DNA of 64,000 nt from Oasisia sp. SBJ-2009 (lineage: Eukaryota > Annelida > Polychaeta > Sabellida > Siboglinidae), in the NCBI GenBank assembly GCA_964017155.1, contig OZ024855.1, forward strand, positions 56,675,435 through 56,739,434, in the 5' to 3' direction. The position numbers and the translations under genes are program-made. Under the pieces are notes generated by a model. The model saw only the letters and a list, made by a program, of their open reading frames with translations. It was not told where the DNA came from and did no database searches. The stretch's first letter is position 1. Every line of letters starts with the position of its first letter. This document shows positions 25,001-36,497 of the stretch, in pieces.

Positions 25001-28000
25001 ACTAATAAAAATTTGACCGTGCATAAAGACTTGAAGTCACACAAGCAGCCCCACTCACTTGCAAGCGAGTCTGAAGCCACTGATGATGGATGTTGGGTGG
25101 ATTTTACACTTGACTAGTTCGTCTGCGTTCTTCAACAGCTCCGCAGCAATGATCACCTGCAGTCAAACACACTGCCAATGACAGGACCGCAGCAAATACC
25201 ACGGAAACACAAACAATACAACAGGAGTTGTGCTACAATGTAGAAATCAAGTATTAATTTCCTTTTACTTGGGTTGGTCTCATAGGTTTGTCCAAAAATA
25301 CATTAAGTATTACACAGAACACTTCGGTTTGGTTGTCATCGCGAAACACAGAAAACAACTGACAAGAACATGAAACAAATGTTAATGGATGCTGACGTTT
25401 TAAATCGTAAAAATCCCACACCCCTTTGCTGGGTTGGTTTGAACCAATGCTAATGGATGTTTTTGCGACTGAACCGATGAGACCCCCTCCCCCTTTGTGG
25501 GACCATCAAATAGTGGCTAACAAAGAAAGGCCACACCATGGACCATGATCTACAAGTGGTCAGCATGAGATGGCGAGATGCCTGACCAATGCAAACAGAT
25601 TATTCAGATGACCTTTCAAGCTTACAGACATAGGATGTCACAGGAAAGTCACCAAGTTCTGGAAAAAATCAGACAATTGTGAAGTCCTGTATGACAAGTG
25701 CAGTTGTGATATGGCTACAGAAGCAATGACAAGTCAACAACACGTTCTGCACAGCCAGACTTGTTATATCCCATTGTATATACCCACAGGGCAACGGAGT
25801 TGTACCCAGGAGCAAGTTGAACGGGAACTCGGAAACCAGGAACACAAGTTGGAAAAGGTTGATAGGTAAAGGAGTAAGAGAGAGCACAACAACCTGATTT
25901 TTGTTCAATGTAACCCCCGTCCCCCTCAAGACATGACCAACACTGCAGATATTGTAAACAAGGGTACACATTTACCATCATGTCAGGCAGCACCGCTGGT
26001 AACACACCACCAGTTGGGCTTTCTCTTTCTCCCAGATACTGGACGGGGCCCTTTGCAGGGCGTTTTAAAGTCCAACAAGAATTAGTGAGTCCACCACAGG
26101 TTACACATTTACCCCGTCCCGTGTAGGATCGTTTACTTCCCCTGGCATAAACACCAGATAGAAGGGACCACCGGCTTTTAGTCTCTTCTGAATGACACAG
26201 GCAAATGTGGGGTGAACGAAATTGCCCAAGTTTCTAAACAGCAGTAGGTGGGATTGAACCACTGTCCCCTCGATTGACAGTCTGGCGCTCTACCGCGCGA
26301 CCAGCGCTCCCCACAATACACATGAAAGCCTCTCAAGATAGAACAATCATACACAAAACATAAACAATCAAACTGTGCTAAACATCGTGTATGCAATGTG
26401 TGCTATCAAGTGGTCACAGAAACACCACAGTGCATGTTGCACACACGCTATTGCTTTACCCCACTGTATATACTCCACGGGTTAAGTGTGAACCCATAAG
26501 CAAGTTGAGTGGGAATCCAGCTATGGTTCTTTGGGGTTTTACACCATAGAAACACAAGGACACGATGTAACGATCTCCAAGGATTTCGTATACGGAATAA
26601 GAGAACAGCAGGTTTATTAGACTGTGTTTTAAAACCGTACCACTGAGGTCGTTCCATCTCCAACTTCTTCGTCCTGCAGCTGGGCCAACTCAACCAGGAT
26701 CTTTGCGGCTGGGTGTTCAACCTCAAGCAACTTCAAGATTGTTGCGCCATCATTGGTGATTGTGACATCCTATATTCACAGATGATTCGCCAGTTCAGCA
26801 CATGTTAGGTCATCAGCTAGGTTGTTTTTTGTAATAATAAAAAATTGACTAACACTGCAACTGAATGATAGAGGTTCTGCAACAAAGTTAATTTTTAAAT
26901 CACACCTTTTGGAATAGCCTTAATAATGTACATTTCGCTTAATTAAGTCAATGGTTGTTTCTAAGTCAATTGAATTAAATATTGGAAATTGCAATTTTCT
27001 TCATCAAAGGTAATTGTAGTAATAAACTATATTCATATGGGAATACTGTCAAATATTTTTATTTATTTGTGTTGAACCATTTGGAAAGCACATGTACTGT
27101 TAAACATATGTACAAGTGTGCACTGAGTCATTGTCACTACTCACACCAATGTCATCCACCAACATCTTGTCAAGTCCAACGGGACCCAAACTGCTCTTGA
27201 CGATGTTGGAAATGGCACAAGCTGCCATCACTGAAACAGGCACGAGAACCAACTGTGTATACGGTACATACAAAACAGGTCTTACTAAACAGAAATGTAA
27301 AATTATCAAACTAATTTATTTTATGAAATTTGCGATCATGCATTGTTTGTAGCTTTGACTCCCTCTATCTGACTTACCCAACAAGTGGTTTAATACCTTG
27401 AAATAAAATCCACCAAAAATCATAGCTTTCTGCAGAAATCCGTCCACATGCCATTAGGACGGATAAATCCAGATGAGGATGGGTAGATATCACTGGATGG
27501 GTAAACAAATTATGAAGCAAAAAGGTTCTCCCAAAATCATAGATGCCTTGAAAAATGTGTGTAAACGAGTGTAAAATGTGTGTTTGTAGTTTCTTTCAGG
27601 TCATGAAACACCCCAACTGACTTGAATGTATGAGTTAAAATCCACAAGTCCACCAATAAAATATGATGAGACAGGCAACATTTTTATCCTGCAAAAAGCG
27701 CTGCCCAAAATGGATGCCTTCTGTCAACATTTGTAATGTTATGTTGTATAATCTGTTGAATTCCTGGTCAGTGGGGTGTTTTGAATATTACTATGCCAAC
27801 CATTATAACAAATTATTTGATAATAATAATAAAATATTATAAATATCTGCCATTGACTTTCTAAAATGTATTATGTGGTATGATGGCCTTTGATGGGACA
27901 CCCTTATACTCTCACTTCACGTTGTGTGCACTGCGACCAGCAGCAGAGACAGTCTGGCATAAACAAGAATGGAGTTGTATATATTAATTTGAATACCAGG

Positions 28001-28819
28001 TATGATGTAAAATGACAGAATGAAGCCAATAGCATTGACAGACGATTGTCCCACTGACTCTTATCAAAGCATAAAATAAAAAGTATATACTCAATATGTT
28101 ATTGTGAAGAAATAGAAAGCAAAAGGGAGTGTTATTTATACCACAAAATGTGTGGACACAATAGTTTTACAGAACAGATATGCCTAGGTTGAAGTTGAAT
28201 GATCTGAGCCTGGGCTGTCAAACTGGGGTAAATGTATTCACAGCTCAGTGCCCTGCTAGGGTTGGTGTAATTGGTATTACTACATTTAACTAGTGCCCAC
28301 ACTGACGCAAAAATACAATTATATTCACTGAGTAAACGACTGACGAATAAGTTGTGTGCTGTTAAAAATGTTGGATACAGGGTCAGGGTTATGAGGACGG
28401 ATCGTTTGAACTCAACTAGCCGGCCGACGACGTCTTAATTCGTGTTATTTTAAGTGCTGCTACTGTTGCTAGTTCCAGTATTATTTTCTAAATGTATAGT
28501 ATTTATCGCACAAAGCGACGTCGACATATCAGTCTATGAAACGGAATAAGCTGCAGAAAAACTAGCAAAACTATTCTGGAATGTTCCGTCGAAACCTGCC
28601 CGGCAAACAATGTCCGACCACGCACATGTTCGGCAGGCATGACTTAGCAACCATTGCCATTGGAACCAAACGCTGCAAAGCGAAATTCAGTCAGATGCTT
28701 GAATTGTATTGGTAAGAAATTGTGGACACTGGTACATGGTTTTTAGTCTCACCATTCTGGGTTCGCACCGACTGGCCAGTTTGTCGGCTGCCCGATATTG
28801 ACAACATGCTCGCCGACAT
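16085..28819 (-). CDS. TCP1: T-complex protein 1 subunit alpha (CCT1), complete, 12 exons
   Basis: Exons are 28819-28753, 27230-27145, 26769-26641, 25156-25059, 23916-23806, 22936-22755, 22214-22088, 21727-21552, 21288-21165, 19651-19459, 17663-17500 and 16280-16085. All are GT-AG with matching phases. The 1653 nt encode 550 aa, close to the usual ~556. The protein is the alpha subunit of the TRiC/CCT cytosolic chaperonin, which folds actin, tubulin and other substrates in an ATP-driven double ring. Landmarks are [11 protein letters not shown] (12-22), [17 protein letters not shown] (57-61), the ATP-site GDGTTS (88-93, D89), an apical domain about 200-370, GGGAVE (412-417) and AAKDSTD with the second catalytic Asp at 460. 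Identity to animal CCT1 is evident along the whole length. The start MSASM is the only upstream ATG in frame with the conserved N-terminus. Introns hold SINEs, a piggyBac-like MITE and a minisatellite, yet every exon is intact. Confidence 0.97.
16468..16705 (+). repeat. 238-bp direct repeat, copy 1
   Basis: Begins TGTACCATGCATGGTTTGTC and ends GTCAATGTTGGG. It lies in the last TCP1 intron. Copy 2 at 18837-19074 has the same length and differs at only a handful of bases. Not recognised as a known element. Confidence 0.9.
18837..19074 (+). repeat. 238-bp direct repeat, copy 2
   Basis: Second copy of the 16468-16705 repeat, in the neighbouring TCP1 intron. Differences cluster at CTCG/CTCT, CAGTCCGA/CAGTAGAA and AGGGGCAG/AGTGACTG. 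Confidence 0.9.
19925..21115. mobile_element. Possible piggyBac-type non-autonomous element
   Basis: TTAA at 19925-19928 is followed by CCCTTTACTCC, and the right end reads GGTCGCAGGG followed by TTAA at 21112-21115. A TTAA target duplication with CCCT/AGGG ends is the piggyBac signature. The interior (~1.18 kb) has no transposase; ORFs at 20387-20783 have no recognisable domain. The element ends ~50 bp from the donor of TCP1 exon 9. Terminal repeats are very short, so this is tentative. Confidence 0.45.
22240..22392. repeat. Tandem duplication around a (TA)n tract
   Basis: Two ~60-bp diverged copies ending in TTTATGTCATGATCATCAGATA flank an AT run at 22303-22325. Intronic in TCP1. Confidence 0.8.
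23660..23800 (+). repeat. Interspersed repeat, copy 1 of 3
   Basis: Shares TATATACTCCACGGGTTAAG, CCCATAAGCAAGTTGAGTGG and CTATGGTTCT with 26418-26570, and more weakly with 25725-25850. All three are in TCP1 introns. Not recognised. Confidence 0.8.
23926..24832. repeat. 25-bp minisatellite, about 36 copies
   Basis: The unit is GACGCGTCATGATAACACTG followed by GGACG, with homogenised sub-blocks (CACACG variants about 24150-24290, CACCGGGAC variants about 24290-24450, near-identical copies 24490-24790). The array starts within ~10 bp of the 3' splice site of TCP1 exon 5. It has no unique spacers, so it is not a CRISPR array. Confidence 0.95.
25725..25850 (+). repeat. Interspersed repeat, diverged copy 2 of 3
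   Basis: Related to 23660-23800 and 26418-26570 through GTATATACCCACAGGGCAA and AGCAAGTTGAACGGGAA. More diverged than the other two. Confidence 0.6.
26010..26312 (-). mobile_element. tRNA-derived SINE, family 2, copy 2
   Basis: Minus-strand 5' end at 26312 (GGGGAGCGCTGGTCGCGCGG), box B GGTTCAATCCC, and the same body as 11510-11774. The 3' part contains CGCCCTGCAAAGGGCCCCGT and the words for a CCAGTATCTGGGAG segment. Sits in TCP1 intron 3. Confidence 0.75.
26418..26570 (+). repeat. Interspersed repeat, copy 3 of 3
   Basis: Close relative of 23660-23800. It ends about 70 bp from the 5' splice site of TCP1 exon 3. Confidence 0.8.
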
Positions 28820-30328
<1,509 letters not shown>

Positions 30329-31030
30329 TAGTCGAGTTGCCATTTTGGGAACCTGGAAATGTTTGGTCGTCTAAGGTTTTTTTGCTGAATCACATAGATT
30401 ATGTGTCCCTGAACTCAAATCCGTGGGATGGCAATGCGCCATCCTTGGGCAACTCGTGGGAACCACGAAAATCCAAGATGGCTGCCGTGATCCTGATAGA
30501 TTACAAAATGTGTTTATCTTTACACTACATCATGCCAGGAACATAATTTTTGTATGTACACGCATGCTTTGAGGTACGAGGAATTCAATGGAACCGTATA
30601 TAATAATGTCCGACTATGTCCACACGACCAACATTCAAAATGGCCGTCATTTCCACCAACTATTGCCAAAATCGAGCATAATTTGATTGCCTTTTGCTAT
30701 ATAAATATGATTTTATTTTGTCCATTCCTATGTTTTACCACATCAGGAATTGAAAGGAAGTATATCTACTGATGTCCGCCCAAGAAAACCAAGTAATATT
30801 CAAAATGGCGTCATTTTAGCCAAACAGATTTAAGAACCACGATTTTGTGCCTATTCCTACGTTTTAGCATACGGGCAAGAACATAGTACTGGTATATACT
30901 TGTACTGCCTTAATTATACGTGAAATATATACATGCAATATGAGGAATTTAATGTAAGCATTTTCTATGGTCACGTGACACAAAATCAAGATGGCCGCCA
31001 TTTCAACCGAAAATAGCTCGAAGATTTATT
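30329..31030 (+). repeat. Left terminal inverted repeat
   Basis: Contains repeated sub-motifs of the form TTCAAAATGGCNGNCATTT (near 30472, 30632, 30799, 30989). Matches the right arm until AAGATTTATT, then diverges sharply. Confidence 0.85.
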
Positions 31031-31347
31031 TACAATTCCTCTTCAGCATTGAACATTCATCATGACTGAGTTCCAGGAAGGCTAATAGTTATACCTTTAT
31101 GTATGTGTATATTACTACACCTGACAAGAAGCACAAAAAGCTTGGGAAATGACACAAAATGGTACAACAATTTAAAAGTATAACATCAGAAGTACTGAAT
31201 TATATAACTGCTGATACCCACTGATAACTTGTTTGCAATGGCAAGTTTCATTTGGGCATTGACACAGTATACATTATTAACCATTGGTATTTAAACGATA
31301 AATCATTCCCATTACGTTCTCATAGAAAAGGTTATTCCCAATTTTCT

Positions 31348-33860
31348 CTAGCCCCGCTCTTCCTCCGTACTAGCACCTTCATCCTCATTATCATGTCTAG
31401 CTTCATTCTCATCATGTTTGGTGAAAGGACTGGAGCACATGGCTTCGCCAACATTTGGTGAAAGGATTGAAGCACATGGCTTCGCCAACACAATAACAGT
31501 ATGGCGTGCAAGACAATCCTGCAGAATGACAGCTACATGCAGGACTGCTGCAAGCTTTCCCGACAGCTTTGCATTGGCAGTTGATGACGTCCATGAGGGC
31601 AGGAGGAGCTGCTGGTCCTCTTGCAATGCGTGGAGTTGGCACACACCCTGCAACCCTGACCAACCGTAAGCAGCGATGTCAACAGCAGGCGGAGTCTGCT
31701 GGTCTGTTGCCTTCCAGAGGATTACTTGATAGTGTGCTCGCAGGATGTGATATGCCAAATTAGCGTCTGTCGGTGGAAGCGTTTTGACACATACAGCTTT
31801 CCCTCTTGTCCTTTCGGTGTAGAGCGCATACCTGGCAGAAGCCATGCTTTCGCCTGCAGCAACACCATAGAGCGAGCAAATAAATTTGCGTCCAGTCTCT
31901 AGCAACTGCTAGTGGTTAGCACTCTCTTCACCGAATACAGTATAGAGGCCAGAGTGGTCGGCGGACTTCAGTACCTTTAGCGCCGTCGCTTTGCCATGAC
32001 CAAATGGATAGGACACAGTATCGCAGCCTGATAATGCATGCATACCGAGCAATTGGAGGGATTTCGCACCAAGGAGCGAAGAACTTTCATTGATATTGAG
32101 GATAGCCCCACACCATCGATCTAGCTGCACACAGGCTGCAATCTGCAATCTCCACACCCAGTAGATAAGCAGAACAAAGACGTCAGTGTCATCGCTGATC
32201 ACTCGTACAATGTTCTTACCATTCTTTACAGCTTCCAGATGATAACTGATGATGGTAATATCTGCTTCATCATGGCTGTACATACTCTCCTCTCTTCCAA
32301 CCATCGTCACATTGTTGCCCAAATCGAAAGTGGAGAGAACTCTGACGAGAGCCATCTTATTCGCTTTGCTCTTCATGATGGCATCGCGGCATGGGAGCTT
32401 GCTTGATATTGTGATATTGTAGTTAACAACCCCTTCACCTGCACGCCGGATTCGCGCATGATCTATTGCTGACCTGTCATCATAGCGATCGAAGATTACC
32501 AGCACTTCTGTTGGTTGGTACTGACCGAGTCTATCCTTCCTGCTGTTGGCGAGATCTGAAGCAGACCAAGCACATGGCCAAACGATGTGATATAGCAGTT
32601 GTTGGCCATCGACGATGACTATGCATGTCTGGAGCATCTAGCTGAAGATCGTCCACTTTCAGTTTAGAGACAAGAGTGGATTTTGTCCCTGTCCTGAGAC
32701 ATCCATATTCATCATTGTTTGATGCAGGAACAGCGCACAATTCATAGTTAAAGAGTGTTTGAAGTTCGACTTGCCGGTGCTGCCCTACTGTGATGAGACG
32801 ACAGATTAGTGATGCCATGTCATAGAGCGTCTTATCACCTATGGTTACGCCACATTTGATAGATTCCATGGTTTTGCCTTTTCTTTTCAGGGAAGCGTGG
32901 AAGCCACCAGGTAATGACGATTTGAAGTCAAGGAGCATGCTCTCCCCCATCTTGCGGGTTTCCTGGACGTTGACGGAAGCATTCGCCACTTTGCCATTAA
33001 TGATGTTATAGAGGCTTGAACTTGTCAGTTTGAGAGGATGTGAATGCTTCTTCAACTCTTCGTAAACACGATTCCTGTCATCTGTATCGAGTATGCGCCT
33101 CTTCTCTCCTTCCTCCTTTCGTTTCTCCTCCTTCATCTCATCATCAGCTGAATACATGGAATATATGGCAAGTGTGACATGGGCATAGATAGGGTAGGAC
33201 TCCACCCAAATGGCCAATTGGTCTTCTGACATGGTTAATCCCTTCAAACCCCAGGCATCTTACCCTTCTTGGTGTATGTTTGCTCTCCAAACTGGTCTGC
33301 AGACACAGAATTCCATGTGCCTGGCCTATGACGACATACATGAGCACCTGCTAACAGATCCATCTTGGCATCATCTGGCAACATATACTGCATTTCTATC
33401 ACATGCCATGTAATGTATCTAGCGTATTGCCAGTGGCCAGCTGCAAAGAAGTAGGGTAGCATTTGCTGGTAGCAGTGCTGCTGCAAAAGATAATTACAAT
33501 CACGCTCAGCACGTTCGAATTGGTGCGCAATGAGCGTAGGCCGTATGAGGCAGTCAACCAACAGCCTACCGATTGGGTGTTCCCGAACTGCGTCAAGATA
33601 CTGACTGATATCTTCGAATGTCTTGGGACCATCTTTGAGGAAGTCGTATGGCAACAAAGGCTGTCACCATACGGAGGAATTTATTTCACCTATGCCTTGC
33701 CATTCATGATCGATGTCAAACCACCAAATGCAGCCCCAACCAGTACTTCAAGACCACTAGCTTTCATTAAGTTTCCAATACAGCCATTGAATGACATTAG
33801 GGTGTGCATGCCACCAGGTCGAAGACTGACTGATTTGAAGCGGTTCCCATGACTGGCCCA
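31348..33860 (-). pseudogene. Decayed gene: PIN/XPG (FEN1-like) nuclease-related protein with CXC-like Cys cluster
   Basis: Five overlapping minus-strand ORF pieces (33902-33690, 33657-33244, 33247-32531, 32637-31909, 31905-31348) are collinear parts of one protein broken by frameshifts near 33665, 33245, 32640 and 31907. From the N side the pieces carry a LRPGGMHTLMSF block, FFAAGHWQYARYITWH, SADQFGEQTY, then a nuclease-like region: IVIVDGQQLLY, VLVIFDRYDD, EADITIISYH, ISDDTDVFVLL and ALSGCDTVSYPFGHGKA. These acidic blocks fit the PIN/XPG fold (compare the FEN1 GCDY and glycine-rich turn). After LPPTDANLAYHILRAHYQ a cysteine-rich end (CQCKAVGKACSSPACSC, frame 31663-31412) resembles a CXC domain. 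Such proteins are widespread but uncharacterised in invertebrates. The N-terminus is missing. Function inferred only. Confidence 0.7.
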
Positions 33861-33862
33861 CC

Positions 33863-34578
33863 AATAAATCTTCGAGCTATTTTCGGTTGAAATGGCGGCC
33901 ATCTTGATTTTGTGTCACGTGACCATAGAAAATGCTTACATTAAATTCCTCATATTGCATGTATATATTTCAGGTATAATTAAGGCAGTACAAGTATATA
34001 CCAGTACTATGTTCTTGCCCGTATGCTGAAACGTAGGAATAGGCACAAAATCGTGGCTCTTAAATCTGTTTGGCTAAAATGACGCCATTTTGAATATTAC
34101 TTAGTTTTCTTGGGCGGACATTAGTTGAAATACTTCCTTTTAAGTCCTGATATGGTCAAACATAGGAATGGACAAAATAAAATCATATTTATATAGCAAA
34201 ACGGAATCAAATTATGCTCGATTTTGGCAATAGTTGGTGGAAATGGCGGCCATTTTGAATTTTGGTCGTGTGGACATAGTCGGACATTATTATAAACGGT
34301 TCCATTGAATTCCTCGTACCTCAAAGCATGCGTGTACATACAAAAATTATGTTTCTGGCATGATGTAGTTTAAAGATAAACACATTTTGTAATCTATCAG
34401 GATCACGACAGCCATCTTGGATTTTCGTGGTTCCCACGAGTTGCCCAAGGATGGCGCATTGCCATCCCACGGATTTGAGTTCAGGGACACATAATCTATA
34501 TGATTCAGCAAAAAAAACCTTAGACGACCAAACATTTCCAGGTTCGCTACAGTACAGCATAGGGTGGCAACTCGACTA
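33863..34578 (-). repeat. Right terminal inverted repeat
   Basis: Reverse complement of 30329-31030 with scattered substitutions and small indels. Its outer ~25 bp contain an extra stretch compared with the left arm. Confidence 0.85.
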
Positions 34579-34644
34579 TTAATATAGGTCTGCGAAGAAA
34601 GTTCGTAATCCAATATCGACCAGTTTATAGCTACATACTCTTTA

Positions 34645-34795
34645 CTTCAACCGCCTGAACTGGGCCAACGTAAAGTAAATTGACTTGCCCAGTGTTCGAC
34701 ACGGCAGCACAATGATTCGAACCCGTTTTGTTTCCGTTTCAGAATCCGACGCTCTAGCTACTCCCTACTGTGCCACCGCGGTCTACAAAGCAGGA
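34645..34795 (-). mobile_element. tRNA-derived SINE head, family 3
   Basis: On the minus strand GGTGGCACAGTAGGGAGTAG then CTAGAGCGTCGGATT, a box-B-like GGTTCGAATC and a CACTGGGCAAGTCA segment. Only the tRNA-like head and the start of the body can be traced. Confidence 0.55.
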
Positions 34796-34799
34796 CGTC

Positions 34800-36445
34800 C
34801 AGCAATTGCCAGTTGATCTGTGTACTGGGTTATCATGAGGACGAATACGTGCACTGAATTCTTCTATATTCCTAAGCCGGGAACATTTGATTATTCCCAG
34901 TCAGCGTTGTTGAATATGCCGATCACGTTTCGTTGATATTGCTGCGGGTGACAGCAGCTTGATCACTGGGACATCACCGATGCATGGCCCATGGCACCTG
35001 GCTTTGTAGCCTAGGCTGCACAGCATGGCCATGGAGCTGATCGAGTGGAGGAGGTGTTGTAAGGAATACCTATATTATATATAGCTGTAAGTCAGTAAGA
35101 TGCTGTCTTTAGTTACATGCTAGTGGTCCTCAAACTTTGCCGGGTAAGCTGAAGCAATTAATGGGGCTGATCAACACGGACTTTGATGAGAGAAGTCTTT
35201 GAGATTGATGGTCTAATTCCTCTTCCAACTACGAGTGTTTGCGATCCTCATTAGGGAGATTCAAAACGGGTCCTCCACGTTTAAATCCCTGAGTGCACAG
35301 CTTTGGCATGATCTCGGACTGATTCACGTGATATACTCTAGCCATTCAGCGCTTAACACAGCGCAGAGCGAACAACGGTGTTTTGATGGTGGTGCCTGCG
35401 TACTTTCGGCAAAGACTTTGGTATTTACTTACTTCACGTTTGTTTGATGCTGTATATATTAGAGATTAACTAGTGATGTTATCAAGAACGTGATATTATA
35501 GATCAACTAGTGATTTTATTAGGAACGTGATGTGTTTGTAGGAGCTTAAATGTGTGAAATAAACAGGGTGTACACGGCGTATCAACATTACAATATTTAC
35601 ATGGGATGTATTTTTTCGCGTGCATATTTTGTTGACTTGAATGACATCATTTGCAAGAACATTCAGTGTCATTTCCACTGTCTGACTCAACCGTCAAGCA
35701 ATTTGTCGCGCGAAATCGAATAAACACTAACATGATAAAGATACAGTAAGTCTAAATACACTGTTGTTCAAAATCCTTCTATGCCAGTAAAACACGCTGG
35801 GATTTACGTGCCACGGATTTTGGTGTCATTTACAAAACTGACAAGAAGTGCGGAAACAAGGCAGCATATGCAACAACAAATTAAATAAGTCAATTTACAA
35901 TCATCCATACATCGTTTATTATTGAAACATACATTGCTATAGCAGTTTGATACGTACAGCAATCAAAATTGACTCAATTGAAGTCTTGACTACACGTAGA
36001 ACAAACAATCGAATTCAAAACCACCCACAAGTCACAATATTGTCAATAAGTGACAATGACAAGGTGAAGACATACTGCTTACTGGGGATGCAATTATGTC
36101 TCATGGCATTCTCGTGGTGCGCTGCAATCCGTACTGTTCTAGAAATCGCCTCATAGCTTGCTTCCCAAATGTGTTCATGGAAGGCAGACAATGTGAAACA
36201 CTATAAAGAAAACGCTGAAATTATAATAATTTTAGCTCAATCTAAAATTCACTGTAGTTTCCACACAAAAACACACACATGCACACCCACACACACTTGT
36301 TTTCATTTATTCTTTATAACAGATTTACACAATCAGCAAATTATTTATTCTATTTGTGTAGTTATCTGTACGAATGCTTTCTGTTGTATAATTTATACTA
36401 TTGTTTTGTTTCTTCTAGTCATGCATGTTTTATTGATAAAGTGCT
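34800..36445. other. Intergenic; no gene seen
   Basis: Only short unsupported ORFs. A diverged tandem duplication of ~36 bp (GATTAACTAGTGATGTTATC-like) is at 35463-35534. Confidence 0.35.
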
Positions 36446-36476
36446 TATATAAATGTAATAGTTTATTACTCAGTTT
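36446..36476 (+). promoter_or_regulatory. TATA box plus initiator of the galaxin-like gene
   Basis: TATATAAA at 36446-36453 and an initiator-like TCAGTTT at 36470-36476, with the A 26 bp downstream of the TATA start. A transcript starting there would have a 5' UTR of about 26 nt before the ATG at 36498. Confidence 0.5.
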
Positions 36477-36497
36477 GTAGAAAGCACTAACTGCAAC

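Larger units (their letters stand above)
30329..34578 (-). mobile_element. 4.25-kb element with ~0.7-kb terminal inverted repeats
   Basis: The outer boundary TAGTCGAGTTGCCA occurs at 30329 and, inverted, at 34578. The arms (30329-31030 and 33863-34578) are about 95% identical. A TTA flanks each end (30326-30328 and 34579-34581), a possible 3-bp target duplication. The interior holds one decayed gene on the minus strand (see 31348-33860). I do not recognise the superfamily. An alternative is two independent inverted insertions bracketing a host pseudogene. Confidence 0.72.
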
